From: Candidatus Aenigmatarchaeota archaeon
Lineage (GTDB): Archaea; Aenigmatarchaeota; Aenigmatarchaeia; GW2011-AR5
Direction of reading: 5' to 3'
NCBI GenBank assembly: GCA_016180945.1
Contig: JACPAG010000005.1
Span: forward strand, 1 to 64,000
Length of the DNA stretch: 64,000 nt
Under the pieces are notes generated by a model. That model worked only from the letters and a program-made list of their open reading frames with translations. It was not told where the DNA came from and did no database searches. Made by a program: the position numbers and the translations under genes. Of this stretch, positions 1-8,561 are shown one piece after another. Position 1 is the first letter of the stretch. Each line of letters opens with the position of its first letter.

Positions 1-1
1 G

Positions 2-699
2 AAGGCTGATGAAATAGCAACCGCGATTGAAAAAAACGGTACAGAAGCTGTTATCTCTGCAAGCCCGACTTACGGTGCATGCGACCTGGCGGATAAAGAA
101 GCGAAGCAGACGGATTGCGATCTGCTGCTGCATATCGGCCACAGCAAATTTTACGTTGACTTTGAAACCCAAGTCCCTGTAATCTATTATCCATGGGAAT
201 ATGACGTAGAATTGAAAAATACAGACTTCGCTGCAATCAAAGAGAAGAGAATAGGGCTTGTAACCACCATCAATCATATGGGTGTGCTGGCAAAAGTTTC
301 GGCCCTGCTTAAAAAATCCGGCAAAGAACCGCTTATCGGCGGCCAGATACTTGGCTGCTGGTTTGCCAATGCGACAAAAATCGAGGACATGGTTGACGCA
401 TTTCTTTTTGTCGGTTCCGGCAGATTTCATCCGCTTGGCATAAAGACAGCTTTGCCATACTCGTATCGGCGAAAGAAGGGCAGCAAAACCTGCTTGGCGC
501 TGCGCAAGAGCTGAAGAAACGGCTGCAGCAAAAGGATAAAAAAGCTTTCATAGTAATAATGGATGAAATAAATGACGCAAACCTTCAGGGCATAAAGGCG
601 GATGCATATGTTAATACGGCATGCCCGCGTTTGGCTGACGACGCGTTTTCAAAGCCGTTTGTAAATGCGAATGACATTGATATTTTGCTAGAGGAATAA
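2..699 (+). CDS. dph2: Diphthamide synthase Dph2, 5'-partial, with an apparent -1 frameshift
   Basis: Dph2 is a radical enzyme that transfers the 3-amino-3-carboxypropyl group of SAM to the target histidine of EF-2, the first step of diphthamide synthesis. The gene enters from the left edge. The first frame (from base 2) shows YGACD, LLHIGH, GGQILGC and VGSGRFHPLG. Near 437-455 the match passes to the frame one base back, which reads AILVSAKEGQ and ends with NTACPR and a TAA at 697-699. All three family cysteines (YGACD, LGC, ACPR) are therefore present, but in two frames. A one-base deletion or a sequence error explains this. The EF-2 substrate gene lies at 31831-34017. It is followed closely by a small unknown gene and rpoL. 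Family call secure; whether the gene is functional is open. Confidence 0.85.
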
Positions 700-700
700 A

Positions 701-1000
701 ATGATATTCTACGCTGCGTTTAGGGTTGGTGGCATTGTATACGCGGGACCTGTAGAACATGTTGGCAGGACATGGAGAATTGAGGGCTATAGAAGAAAAG
801 TCATGGAACCGTTTTTGGATTTAGATGGTCCGATAGGCCAAAGGAGTTCAATGGAGCTATTAAAGCTTCTAGGAGAATGGGAAAAAGGAGAATTTTATAT
901 CCCTGATACGAATAAGCCTCTATTTTGCCTTGATCCAATTCAATATTTAGAAATAGCCCATACCGTTTGTGACAGGGAAGGAGCTGTGGTGATGCTATGA
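701..1000 (+). CDS. Unknown 99-aa protein between dph2 and rpoL
   Basis: I do not recognise this protein. The ATG lies one base after the dph2 stop, and the TGA overlaps the rpoL start as ATGA, so it looks translated as the middle cistron of a dph2-unknown-rpoL operon. The product begins MIFYAAFRVGGIVYAGPVEH and has two cysteines but no CxxC pair, signal peptide or clear membrane segment. The tight overlaps are the main evidence that it is real. Confidence 0.6.
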   Translation: MIFYAAFRVGGIVYAGPVEHVGRTWRIEGYRRKVMEPFLDLDGPIGQRSSMELLKLLGEWEKGEFYIPDTNKPLFCLDPIQYLEIAHTVCDREGAVVML

Positions 1001-1260
1001 AAGTTGAAGTTCTTGAAGAAAGCGACGAAAAGCTGAAACTAAGGATAGACGACCTGACGCTTGTAAACCTTCTTAACGACAACATCTGGAAGCAGAAATC
1101 CATCGAGATGGCTGCTTATTCCGTGGAGCATCCTTACCTTTCACAGCCGGTGCTGGTCGTAAAAAGCAAGAACCCGAAAAAAAGCCTGCTTGACGCAGCG
1201 GACAAGATACTTGAGGACGTCAAAGAGCTGAAAAAGAAGGTCGACGCGATAAAAGAATGA
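997..1260 (+). CDS. rpoL: DNA-directed RNA polymerase subunit L
   Basis: An 87-aa homologue of the archaeal/eukaryotic RpoL (Rpb11) subunit, which dimerises with RpoD to nucleate polymerase assembly. Family features visible are LTLVNLLNDNIW, AAYSVEHPYL and KSKNPKKSLLDAA, followed by the usual charged C-terminal helix. The ATG overlaps the upstream stop as ATGA, implying translational coupling. Length matches archaeal RpoL. The large subunits are encoded separately at 37848-45661 on the other strand. Confidence 0.95.
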   Translation: MKVEVLEESDEKLKLRIDDLTLVNLLNDNIWKQKSIEMAAYSVEHPYLSQPVLVVKSKNPKKSLLDAADKILEDVKELKKKVDAIKE

Positions 1261-1263
1261 GAT

Positions 1264-1986
1264 TTATCTTGCTATAGCAGGCTGATACAGTTCTCTTGGA
1301 AGCGTAGTGGCGATTGTTAAACCGCGTTGTGTCAACGTAGGGCTCCCTGTTTCTGTACCTGTTTCCAGAGATAATTTATAAGGTCTTATAGCCAGTCTAA
1401 ATTTGTCATCACTTGTGTACCATCCCAGGACAATAGGCTTGCGACCCAATAAATCTTGGTCGTACTCTGCAAACGCTTTATAAACTCCTGCGACGTTCCA
1501 TGCCAATTCTTCAGGCTTTGCAGCCGGGTCGAAGAGCGGTGAAGATCTATCCCCAAACCTGTACAATAATTTATCCTCAGGCGTAGGGTATCTTTTCAGA
1601 GCCCATATTTCGAAACCACGCCCTTGAAGATGTTCTGGTAATTCTCTCTTTCCTCTTACTTCTCTTTGTTTCTGTGCGAGGGTTACCGCATCTATAGGTT
1701 CTCCGGGAGTTGCACCCATAAACTTTATGCCAGGCACAAAAGGCAACTCTTTGCCGTCAATGTAAATTAAGACAGGATGTTCCAAGCCGCTGTTTGTGGC
1801 TAAGTTAGGCGAAGCAAAAGTTCTGCCAAGTTGTCTTTGCTCTTTCTTTGTTAATGCGTCAGGATCAGCTAAAGCCAGAGATACCTCAGCAAACCTCAAA
1901 CCACTAAATAAACGTTCAGGGTCATAAACCCATATTTGTGGCTGGGCTTCCGCAGATTTTTCTTTTGTTGACGCAGGCTCAGACAT
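1264..1986 (-). CDS. Orphan protein, 240 aa
   Basis: Not recognised. A soluble-looking protein with a short polar N-terminus, then PQIWVYDPERLFSGLRFAEV, a charged middle and a C-terminal beta-rich stretch. No membrane segment or metal-binding cluster. It ends convergently 4 bp from rpoL. The TTTATAAAG just upstream of the start (about 2007-2015) is a plausible TATA box for a leaderless or nearly leaderless transcript. It is one of several orphan genes in the window whose codons look richer in A/T third positions than the conserved genes. Confidence 0.6.
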   Translation of the reverse strand: MSEPASTKEKSAEAQPQIWVYDPERLFSGLRFAEVSLALADPDALTKKEQRQLGRTFASPNLATNSGLEHPVLIYIDGKELPFVPGIKFMGATPGEPIDAVTLAQKQREVRGKRELPEHLQGRGFEIWALKRYPTPEDKLLYRFGDRSSPLFDPAAKPEELAWNVAGVYKAFAEYDQDLLGRKPIVLGWYTSDDKFRLAIRPYKLSLETGTETGSPTLTQRGLTIATTLPRELYQPAIAR

Positions 1987-2114
1987 ACATTTTTCTCTCT
2001 ATACAAACTTTATAAAGGATTCCAGTCAAGAAAGAGAAGTTCATTTAAGCCATTAACTATAAATACAGGGCTCAAGATAGTTAATAATATTCTCCGCGAT
2101 AAGGTGTTTTTAAA

Positions 2115-2969
2115 ATGAAAATAGAACTTCACTCCCATACTCATTATTCTCACCAGAAAAAAGTCCTCTACGACGGCGTTAATTCCCCGGAGGAGATGGT
2201 AAAGGCGGCCGCGAAGAAGCTGGACGCAATTGTTATATCCGACCATGACACGCTGCAAGGCTACGAAGAAGCGAAAAAATACGGCAAAAAATACGGCATT
2301 GATGTCATGTGCGGGGAAGAAATAACCAGTCGTAACGGCCACATACTGGCTATAGGGGTGAACGAGGCTGTTCCTCCGAAACTAAGCGTTGACGACACCG
2401 TTGACAGGATTCACGAACAGGGCGGAATAGCAATAGCCGCCCATCCTTTTGACGTAAAACGCGTGGGCCTTCGCGACAAGTCCAAAAAGTGCGACGCGGT
2501 TGAAATCTTTAATGCGCAAAATCTTGACAGGATTTCAAACATGAAGGCCGGGAAGTTTGCAAAGAAATACAAGCTTCCGAGGACGGCCGGCAGTGACGCC
2601 CACTCCACGAAGATGATAGGCCACGGATTTATTGAAGTCAAGGCGGACGACATGGGCAGCCTCATAAGAAGCATAAAGAAAGACCACGCTGTTCTCCATA
2701 CTCGGTACATGCCCCTGAACATCATAATGGACATGGCTATCAAGCGCCTGCAACTGTCTTACGACCATGTTGTGAATTATTCTGACAAAAATTATTCCAT
2801 GCCAAAGCGTTTTGTAGCGAAAAAAATGCTGACGCTCGTGAACCGCTATCCGGGTAGAATAAACCCGCTTTTCCGCGCCATGACGTACGTATCGCTGGGC
2901 GGTGTCATCACGTACAGCGCCTACCGGGAAATTGCCAATATTCTTGACAGGATTTTCCCGGACTTATAA
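2115..2969 (+). CDS. PHP-domain metal-dependent phosphoesterase
   Basis: A 284-aa member of the PHP family (TrpH/RNase AM-like), predicted to hydrolyse phosphoesters with a multinuclear metal centre. The metal motifs appear in order: HSHTHYSH at the N-terminus, SDHDTLQG, GEEIT, AAHPFD, and GSDAHS near residue 165. The C-terminal third is not part of the core fold. The stop codon overlaps the ATG of the endonuclease III gene by one base (TAATG), so the two genes are coupled. That suggests nucleotide or nucleic acid metabolism; the substrate cannot be told from sequence. Confidence 0.85.
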   Translation: MKIELHSHTHYSHQKKVLYDGVNSPEEMVKAAAKKLDAIVISDHDTLQGYEEAKKYGKKYGIDVMCGEEITSRNGHILAIGVNEAVPPKLSVDDTVDRIHEQGGIAIAAHPFDVKRVGLRDKSKKCDAVEIFNAQNLDRISNMKAGKFAKKYKLPRTAGSDAHSTKMIGHGFIEVKADDMGSLIRSIKKDHAVLHTRYMPLNIIMDMAIKRLQLSYDHVVNYSDKNYSMPKRFVAKKMLTLVNRYPGRINPLFRAMTYVSLGGVITYSAYREIANILDRIFPDL

Positions 2970-3592
2970 TGGATGGACATTCCAATGTTGCAGAACAGCT
3001 GAAAATTCTGAAAAAAGAATATCCGACTGCAAAATACTATCTTGATTTCTCAAATCCGCTGCAGCTGCTGGTCGCGGCTATTTTATCAGCCCAATGCAGG
3101 GACGAGGTTGTAAACAGTTGCACGAAAGAATTGTTCAAGAAATACAAGACTGCCGGGGATTTTTCAAAACTGGACGAAAGCGACATAAAATCCATAACAT
3201 TCTTCAAAAACAAGGCAAAAAACATACGCGAAGCGTGCAAGATACTAGACGCAGCATATGGCGTTCCGCAGACAATGGAAGGGCTGACAGAATTGCCCGG
3301 CATTGGAAGAAAAACAGCAAACGTCATTCTTGCAAATGCCTTTAACATAATCCTAGGCATTCCAGTAGACACGCACTACATAAGGGTCAGCTACAGATTG
3401 GGATGGACAAAAAGCAAGAATCCGGATATCATAGAACGCGACTCGATGAATCTGATACCGAAAAGCGAATGGAAGATTGTGCCGCATCTTCTCAAGGCGC
3501 ACGGCAGGGCTGTGTGCAAGCCGATACCGGAATGTTCACGCTGTTGCGTGAATAATTTATGTCCGAAGAACGGCGTGACCAAATCAACATAG
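2969..3592 (+). CDS. nth: Endonuclease III (DNA glycosylase/AP lyase)
   Basis: A 207-aa HhH-GPD base-excision repair enzyme that removes oxidised pyrimidines and cleaves the AP site. The helix-hairpin-helix LPGIGRKTANVIL carries the catalytic lysine, and VDTHYIR carries the catalytic aspartate. A C-terminal iron-sulfur ligand set is present, with spacing C-x5-C-x2-C-x5-C; the first gap is one shorter than the usual C-x6-C. It overlaps the PHP gene by one base, and a palindromic repeat follows the stop. Confidence 0.93.
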   Translation: MDGHSNVAEQLKILKKEYPTAKYYLDFSNPLQLLVAAILSAQCRDEVVNSCTKELFKKYKTAGDFSKLDESDIKSITFFKNKAKNIREACKILDAAYGVPQTMEGLTELPGIGRKTANVILANAFNIILGIPVDTHYIRVSYRLGWTKSKNPDIIERDSMNLIPKSEWKIVPHLLKAHGRAVCKPIPECSRCCVNNLCPKNGVTKST

Positions 3593-3595
3593 TCA

Positions 3596-3735
3596 TGCAA
3601 GGAAACAAACAGCATATTACATCCTTGCTGACTGCACAAAGAAAACAAAGTTTTCTGGTGCACCAAAAAGCTTTGCTTTTTGAGCGTATGTAAAACCAGA
3701 AAGCATGTTTCATTTATTTTCTGGTTTTACTATAT
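3596..3735. repeat. Palindromic double-hairpin element (family B) with an extra hairpin
   Basis: Starts with an imperfect hairpin (GCAAGGA ... TCCTTGC). Two short hairpins follow (AGAAAACAAAGTTTTCT and one with CAAAAAGC arms), then a long inverted repeat with GTAAAACCAGAAA arms ending near 3730. The first and last modules match, with compensatory base changes, the element at 48340-48440. The last module also resembles part of the tRNA-Lys intron at about 45955-46006. Confidence 0.7.
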
Positions 3736-3862
3736 AGGCAAAAGTATTCTCAAGGAAAGAATTGCTTAAATAGTGGGATTTCCATAAGATATTAGAAAAC
3801 TGTCGTCGCAAAAATTTTAATTATTCTGGCGAGTCAGAAGGTTAGAGGATAAACATTATATA

Positions 3863-3950
3863 TGGCAATCGACTTTCGTTCAGAAACTAGAGGTTTCTGA
3901 CGAATCAAGAAAGCAGGGCTTTCTTTATTTTGCCGGAGCAAAAGGGGATA
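3863..3950 (+). promoter_or_regulatory. Structured 5' leader element with hairpin insertion, upstream of the DUF2203 gene
   Basis: A plus-strand copy of the recurrent leader: TGGCAATCGACT at the 5' end, the terminal hairpin TTTTGC-CGGA-GCAAAA, then GGGGATA directly before the ATG at 3951. Two unrelated short hairpins (arms CAGAAAC/GTTTCTG and AGAAAGC/GCTTTCT) lie between the conserved 5' box and the terminal hairpin. This copy also decides the start codon of the downstream gene. Confidence 0.7.
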
Positions 3951-4388
3951 ATGGAGCCCAAAATTTTCACGGTTCAGGAAGCGAATGACGCCATTCCTAA
4001 AGTCGTTGCACTTTTCAACAGGATTTTTTTTCTGAATGAAAGGATAAAGGCCGTTTCCAAGGACATGCAGGAACTGATGGACATCTGGGGGGAAGATGTG
4101 CTGGAAGGCTCAAATCCGGACAACAAGTTCTATTTTGAAAAGCTCAAGCTCCGCGAAGACTGTTTCGAAGAGCTCAGAGCGAAAATTGATGAGCTTCATA
4201 AATCAGGTTGTGTTGTCAAGGACCTGAACGAAGGGCTGGTTGATTTCTATCACGACAACCGGGGCGAGATGGTGTACCTCTGCTGGAGATACGGCGAGGA
4301 GCAGATAAAGTTCTGGCACACGCTCACAGGCGGCTTTGTCGGCAGACGCCCTCTAGAAGACCTGAAAAAGATTGAGGAGAAGGCGTAG
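3951..4388 (+). CDS. DUF2203 family protein
   Basis: A 145-aa member of DUF2203, small helical proteins of unknown function found in bacteria and archaea. The hallmark N-terminus KIFTVQEANDAIPKVV is followed by a coiled helical hairpin and the C-terminal block VYLCWRYGEEQIKFWH...GFVGRRPL. I place the start at 3951 because MEPKIF follows the leader element's GGGGATA at 3-base spacing. An upstream in-frame ATG at 3930 would lie inside the leader's terminal hairpin. Confidence 0.85.
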   Translation: MEPKIFTVQEANDAIPKVVALFNRIFFLNERIKAVSKDMQELMDIWGEDVLEGSNPDNKFYFEKLKLREDCFEELRAKIDELHKSGCVVKDLNEGLVDFYHDNRGEMVYLCWRYGEEQIKFWHTLTGGFVGRRPLEDLKKIEEKA

Positions 4389-4456
4389 GGAGAAAACTCC
4401 TCTTGTGCTTTATCTCCTCTGTTCTTACTTTACAATACCCATAAAAAGAAAGTAAA

Positions 4457-5671
4457 CTAACTCTTGAGGAGCCATTTCCACACAGGTTTGACTATTATCT
4501 TTTTATCATCAACCAGAAACTCATCGTCTTGATTGTAAGTTAAAATAAGCCCTGTTTTTAATTTAAATTCATTCAATGCAGAAATCAGGCCGCTTATTTC
4601 CCTGTTTTTGGTTTCTTCATTAAAATCAAAGCAGACTTGAATTGCGCTTGTTACTTTCTCTTTTTCCTTTACGACAAAATCACATTCATTTTTTTCCTGA
4701 AAATAGAAAATATCCTTAAATTTCCTTCTCAGACCTAAAAATACAACGTTCTCCAACATTTTTCCCATGTCTTTTGAAAAAGAAGCAGAGTTATTATAAG
4801 AAAACCCATTGTCTATAGAATAAACTTTCTTTGGGTTCACCTGCTGTTTCCTATACGAATAACTGAATCGGGGTATAGTAAAAACTAGATATGCGTTTTC
4901 AAAATACGATACATAATCAATGACGCTTTGTACAGATTTGATTTCAAAGATTTTCTTTATAGAGTTATGTGAGAATTCTTTTCCGGCATTGCTAATTAAA
5001 TAAACAGCAATCTTATTCAGAATGTTTGTGTTTTTTATACCAAACCTCACTGCAATGTCTTTCATCACAACATCAGATAGTAATTGATGAAGAATTGACG
5101 GGTTTTCTTTTTTAAGATATTCTGGAAAACCGCCTTTGTATAAATATTCTTCAAAGGATTTAATTGATGGTGCTTTTGCTTTCATATCAAGAAATTCTAC
5201 AAAAGAAAAAGGAAACATCTCTACTTGCAGGTGCCTTCCGGTTAATTTTGTACCAAGTTCCCTGCTTAAAAGAGTGGCGTTAGAACCTGTTATAATTATT
5301 CTTTCTTTTTTATCAGTTAGGTATCTTATAAATTTCTCCCATCTGCTTATATTTTGTATTTCATCAAAAAAGTAAATTCCACCACCCCCATAAATCTCTT
5401 TCATTATTGCTTCAACTTTATTAAAATCTGAAAGCTCAAACCCTTCTAGTCTGGGATCTTCAAGATCCAAATAATATCCCCTTTTCTGTTTTTTTAATAT
5501 TTGATTAAGAAATGTGCTCTTTCCACATCTTCTTATCCCGGTAATTATTATAACAAAAGAATCTTCAATTTTTATTTCTTCTTTCCTTTCCCTTAAAGTT
5601 CCTTGTTCCGATTTATTTAAGAATTCTCTCTGAGAAATTATTACTTCTTTAAGAGTTTCTCTGGTTATCAT
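4457..5671 (-). CDS. AAA-family ATPase with DUF4143 domain
   Basis: A 404-aa P-loop ATPase of the AAA_14/DUF4143 class, common in archaea and of unknown biological role. Walker A is GIRRCGKST near residue 48, Walker B is IYFFDEIQ, and sensor-1-like IITGSNA follows. The C-terminal half holds the DUF4143 region with a nuclease-fold-like ECDFVVKE...AIQVCF stretch. The gene is A/T-rich compared with its neighbours, which fits horizontal spread of this family. It stands alone. Confidence 0.85.
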   Translation of the reverse strand: MITRETLKEVIISQREFLNKSEQGTLRERKEEIKIEDSFVIIITGIRRCGKSTFLNQILKKQKRGYYLDLEDPRLEGFELSDFNKVEAIMKEIYGGGGIYFFDEIQNISRWEKFIRYLTDKKERIIITGSNATLLSRELGTKLTGRHLQVEMFPFSFVEFLDMKAKAPSIKSFEEYLYKGGFPEYLKKENPSILHQLLSDVVMKDIAVRFGIKNTNILNKIAVYLISNAGKEFSHNSIKKIFEIKSVQSVIDYVSYFENAYLVFTIPRFSYSYRKQQVNPKKVYSIDNGFSYNNSASFSKDMGKMLENVVFLGLRRKFKDIFYFQEKNECDFVVKEKEKVTSAIQVCFDFNEETKNREISGLISALNEFKLKTGLILTYNQDDEFLVDDKKIIVKPVWKWLLKS

Positions 5672-5810
5672 GAATATAATTACAATATTTACTATTTAAA
5701 GGTTTCTATTGGTAATAGAAGATAGTTTCTATTGGTAATGGAAGCTTTTGGGTATTGGGCTCTCCATTTTTATCTTACACATTCAACGCTGAAAATCTTT
5801 TTAAACTGAG

Positions 5811-6779
5811 TTACATCCCTATAATCTTGCTTGCGATGGTTTTTGCTTCCGCTGCACTGGATACGTTTTTAATTATCATGCGGTTCTTGAAAAGCGTTAT
5901 GCCTTTTTTTCTATAGGTAATCCCAAGATAATCATCGCTGCCCGTTACAATGAAATCCGGATTCCTCATAATTTTTATCTTTAATTTTTTCAGATTCGTA
6001 GTCCGAATGTTTATGTGGTAAGCATCGCTGCAAAGCTGCTGAATAGCAGGAGGGCTTGACAGAAATTTGTACTTGCCATTACACGTCTGGCAATCTTGCC
6101 TCTTGGCAACGTTCAGCTTTTCGATTTTATTATCCAGCATGCTTATTGACAGCAATTGCCCTTCGAGTAGTGTTCCCATACCGCTTAGATATTTCACGGC
6201 TTCGTTGGCAGAAATGGCTGCTATAACGCCAGCTACGGCAGGCATTATGCCTGCCGTTTCGCACGTTTCAACAGCTGATTTGTCATGGAAAATGCAGCTG
6301 AGGCAGGGCGTTTTTTTAGGTATGACTAACGTTACAAGTCCGCTGGCTTCTATGGCTGACGCATAGACAAAGGGGATGTTGTTTTTGATGCAAAAATCAT
6401 TCAGAAGAAATCTTGACTGGAAATTGTCCAGGCCGTCTATAACTATATCCGCGCCGGCAAGAAGCCTTTCGGCTGTCGAGCTGTTGAAGTCCTCGCAGAA
6501 ATAGTCTATCGAAACAGAGCTGTTTATCTTCTTAAGCCGTTTTCCGATTGCTTCGGCTTTGGGCTTTCCTACATCCTCTTCTTCGTACAGCTGGCGGTTC
6601 AGGTTACTTTCCTCAACGATGTCCCGGTCGATGAGCTTCAGGTTTACGCCCTGCCTGGCAAGATATTCGGCTGCCGCCGAGCCGACAGAGCCCAGGCCAA
6701 GAACGGCAACAGCAGACTTCAGAAGCCTTTTCTGTTTTTTGTTGCCTAAAAAAACCGATTGTCTTGCATACCGAAGCAT
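5811..6779 (-). CDS. ThiF/MoeB/HesA-family E1-like adenylyltransferase
   Basis: Adenylates the C-terminus of a ubiquitin-like sulfur carrier, as in thiamine, molybdopterin or tRNA thiolation. Visible are the nucleotide-binding GLGSVGS, the catalytic-loop NLNRQLY, DGLDNFQSR, and two CxxC zinc pairs (CLSC and CQTC). About 90 extra residues follow the core. I start at MLRYARQSVF (6779) because AGGGGAGCT sits just before it; upstream ATGs at 6794 and 6791 are possible. No sulfur-carrier gene is visible here, so the substrate is unknown. Confidence 0.85.
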   Translation of the reverse strand: MLRYARQSVFLGNKKQKRLLKSAVAVLGLGSVGSAAAEYLARQGVNLKLIDRDIVEESNLNRQLYEEEDVGKPKAEAIGKRLKKINSSVSIDYFCEDFNSSTAERLLAGADIVIDGLDNFQSRFLLNDFCIKNNIPFVYASAIEASGLVTLVIPKKTPCLSCIFHDKSAVETCETAGIMPAVAGVIAAISANEAVKYLSGMGTLLEGQLLSISMLDNKIEKLNVAKRQDCQTCNGKYKFLSSPPAIQQLCSDAYHINIRTTNLKKLKIKIMRNPDFIVTGSDDYLGITYRKKGITLFKNRMIIKNVSSAAEAKTIASKIIGM

Positions 6780-6805
6780 AGCTCCCCTCATCATGTACTT
6801 AGATG

Positions 6806-6889
6806 GAAATCTTTATTAGCAATCCCCTTGCTTCGCAAGTCGATCGCCATATTAAATAAGATAAATAAGAAGAAATCTTTATTAGCAAT
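6806..6889. repeat. 18-bp direct repeat flanking a leader-element copy
   Basis: GAAATCTTTATTAGCAAT occurs at 6806-6823 and again at 6872-6889, in the divergent gap between the ThiF-like and MFS genes. The segment between the copies holds the leader element at 6822-6849. This could be a local duplication or an insertion scar. Confidence 0.75.
6822..6849 (-). promoter_or_regulatory. Structured 5' leader element upstream of the ThiF-like gene
   Basis: Minus strand: TGGCGATCGA, then stem CTTGC-GAA-GCAAG, then GGGGAT. The ThiF-like start codon is about 43 bases further downstream and has its own AGGGGAG. This copy is therefore farther from its gene than most. Confidence 0.65.
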
Positions 6890-6906
6890 ACGGAGAAAAA
6901 ACACGT

Positions 6907-8484
6907 ATGGTTATCAGCAGGAAGGCAAGAGAGGTCCTGGTAAAGGGGTATACATCAAAAACAGCAAAAGTGCTGACAAAAAAAGGTATTATTGAGAGAA
7001 ATGTGATAAAAGAAGAACCTAAAAAAACGGAAATGCAGCACAATCAATCAATTAAAAAGACTGACATTTCGCGGGCCATACTTGTCAGGGGAACGCTTGC
7101 CAAAAAAGAGTCGCTTAGCGAGGACAAGGCCAAAAAAAGCCTGCGATACGCCATTTTTGAAGGCGCCTGCAATTCCGCATCGACAACAATTGTAAATTCT
7201 TATTCGATACCTTTTGCCCTGGCGTTGCGGGCAACAAACATGGAGATAGGGCTGCTGAACGCGCTAAAATCGCTGGCCGAGACAGTTTCACAGATACCAG
7301 GCGGGACGCTGCCAAAATATTTCAGCCGCAAATCCGTGTGGATTTATTCCACAATAATTTCCAGACTATTGTGGATACCAATAATCTTGCTGCCATTCTT
7401 GGGGGGGAGCGTGATTGCGTTCATTATTTTAGCGGCGCTTGCCAACTTTTTTATGGCATTGCGGGGGCCTGCATGGACAAGCCTGATAGGCGACATCGTG
7501 CCGCAGGATATAAGGGGCAGATATTTCGGCCGCAGGAACATGGTTACAGGCATCGCAGGGCTTGCTGCAGCCTTGGTTGTCGGGAATCTTTTACTGGCTT
7601 CAAATTTCCAGACGATTTTTTCCATTTCGGTAGCCATCGGCTTTCTGGCCGTTTTCTATTTTTTGCGGGTTGAAGAGACTGCTTTCAAAAGGGTCTTCCA
7701 TTACGGACATTCGATATCGTTTAACCCCTCTTCAATCACCAGTGCCATAAGGATTAACAGGACGCTTGTCATCTTCACCGCCTTTCTCAGTCTCATGAGC
7801 TTTGCCGTAAATGTCGCATCGCCTTTTTTTGTCGTCTATATGCTGAAAGACCTCAACATAGGATTTTTCTGGTTTACAATAGTCATAGTGGCAGGCGGCC
7901 TGATATCAATGGCTTCGCAGCCGTACTGGGGAAAGCTGGCTGATAAATACGGCGAAAAAAAGATAATGACCGTGACCAGTATCCTGGTTTGTCTGACGCC
8001 GTTCTTCTGGCTTTTCGTTTCATCACCGGTGCATGTGATTCTTGTAGAATCTTTTGCCAGCTTTGCGATAGCCGGCTTTGATTTGATTAATTTCAATTTT
8101 CTATTGGCTGTAACGCCGGCAGAAAAGAGGCCCAGTTATGTGGCAAACCACACGTTCATCCGCGGTCTGGCCATAACATCCGGCACGCTGCTCGGCGGAA
8201 TAATGGCGCAGGCGTTTTCTTCGTCGGTATTTCTGTGGATTTCCGGGCTCCAGATACTTTTCCTGGTTTCCTTCGGCCTCAGGCTTTTGTCGTTGGTTAT
8301 GATACCGCTCGTGAAAGACATCATAACCAGAGAAAGCGATTTAGTTCCGGTGACCCATGTATTCTGGCAGGCAGTTGCCGTCGAGCCGGTGAGGGGACTG
8401 AGCCATGTAATTTCATCCGCTACCGCATATCCTTACAGGCTGGAAGAGGTGAAGGAGAAGATTATGAGGAAAATAAAGAAGTAA
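6907..8484 (+). CDS. Major facilitator superfamily transporter
   Basis: A 525-aa polytopic membrane protein with an MFS-like layout: two halves of hydrophobic helices separated by a charged loop, and MFS-type loop motifs such as PQDIRGRYFGRRN and GKLADKYGEKK. An unusual basic cytoplasmic N-terminus of about 75 residues (rich in K, with KTAKVLTKKG) precedes the first helix. The substrate cannot be predicted. ACGGAG precedes the ATG. It is divergent from the ThiF-like gene across a gap with an 18-bp direct repeat. Confidence 0.85.
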   Translation: MVISRKAREVLVKGYTSKTAKVLTKKGIIERNVIKEEPKKTEMQHNQSIKKTDISRAILVRGTLAKKESLSEDKAKKSLRYAIFEGACNSASTTIVNSYSIPFALALRATNMEIGLLNALKSLAETVSQIPGGTLPKYFSRKSVWIYSTIISRLLWIPIILLPFLGGSVIAFIILAALANFFMALRGPAWTSLIGDIVPQDIRGRYFGRRNMVTGIAGLAAALVVGNLLLASNFQTIFSISVAIGFLAVFYFLRVEETAFKRVFHYGHSISFNPSSITSAIRINRTLVIFTAFLSLMSFAVNVASPFFVVYMLKDLNIGFFWFTIVIVAGGLISMASQPYWGKLADKYGEKKIMTVTSILVCLTPFFWLFVSSPVHVILVESFASFAIAGFDLINFNFLLAVTPAEKRPSYVANHTFIRGLAITSGTLLGGIMAQAFSSSVFLWISGLQILFLVSFGLRLLSLVMIPLVKDIITRESDLVPVTHVFWQAVAVEPVRGLSHVISSATAYPYRLEEVKEKIMRKIKK

Positions 8485-8561
8485 CATGAACCGAGTAGAG
8501 ATACCTGTTCATTCTTCTTCTGCGGATGTAGACCCTGTTATGATTATATGATGCTTAGGTC

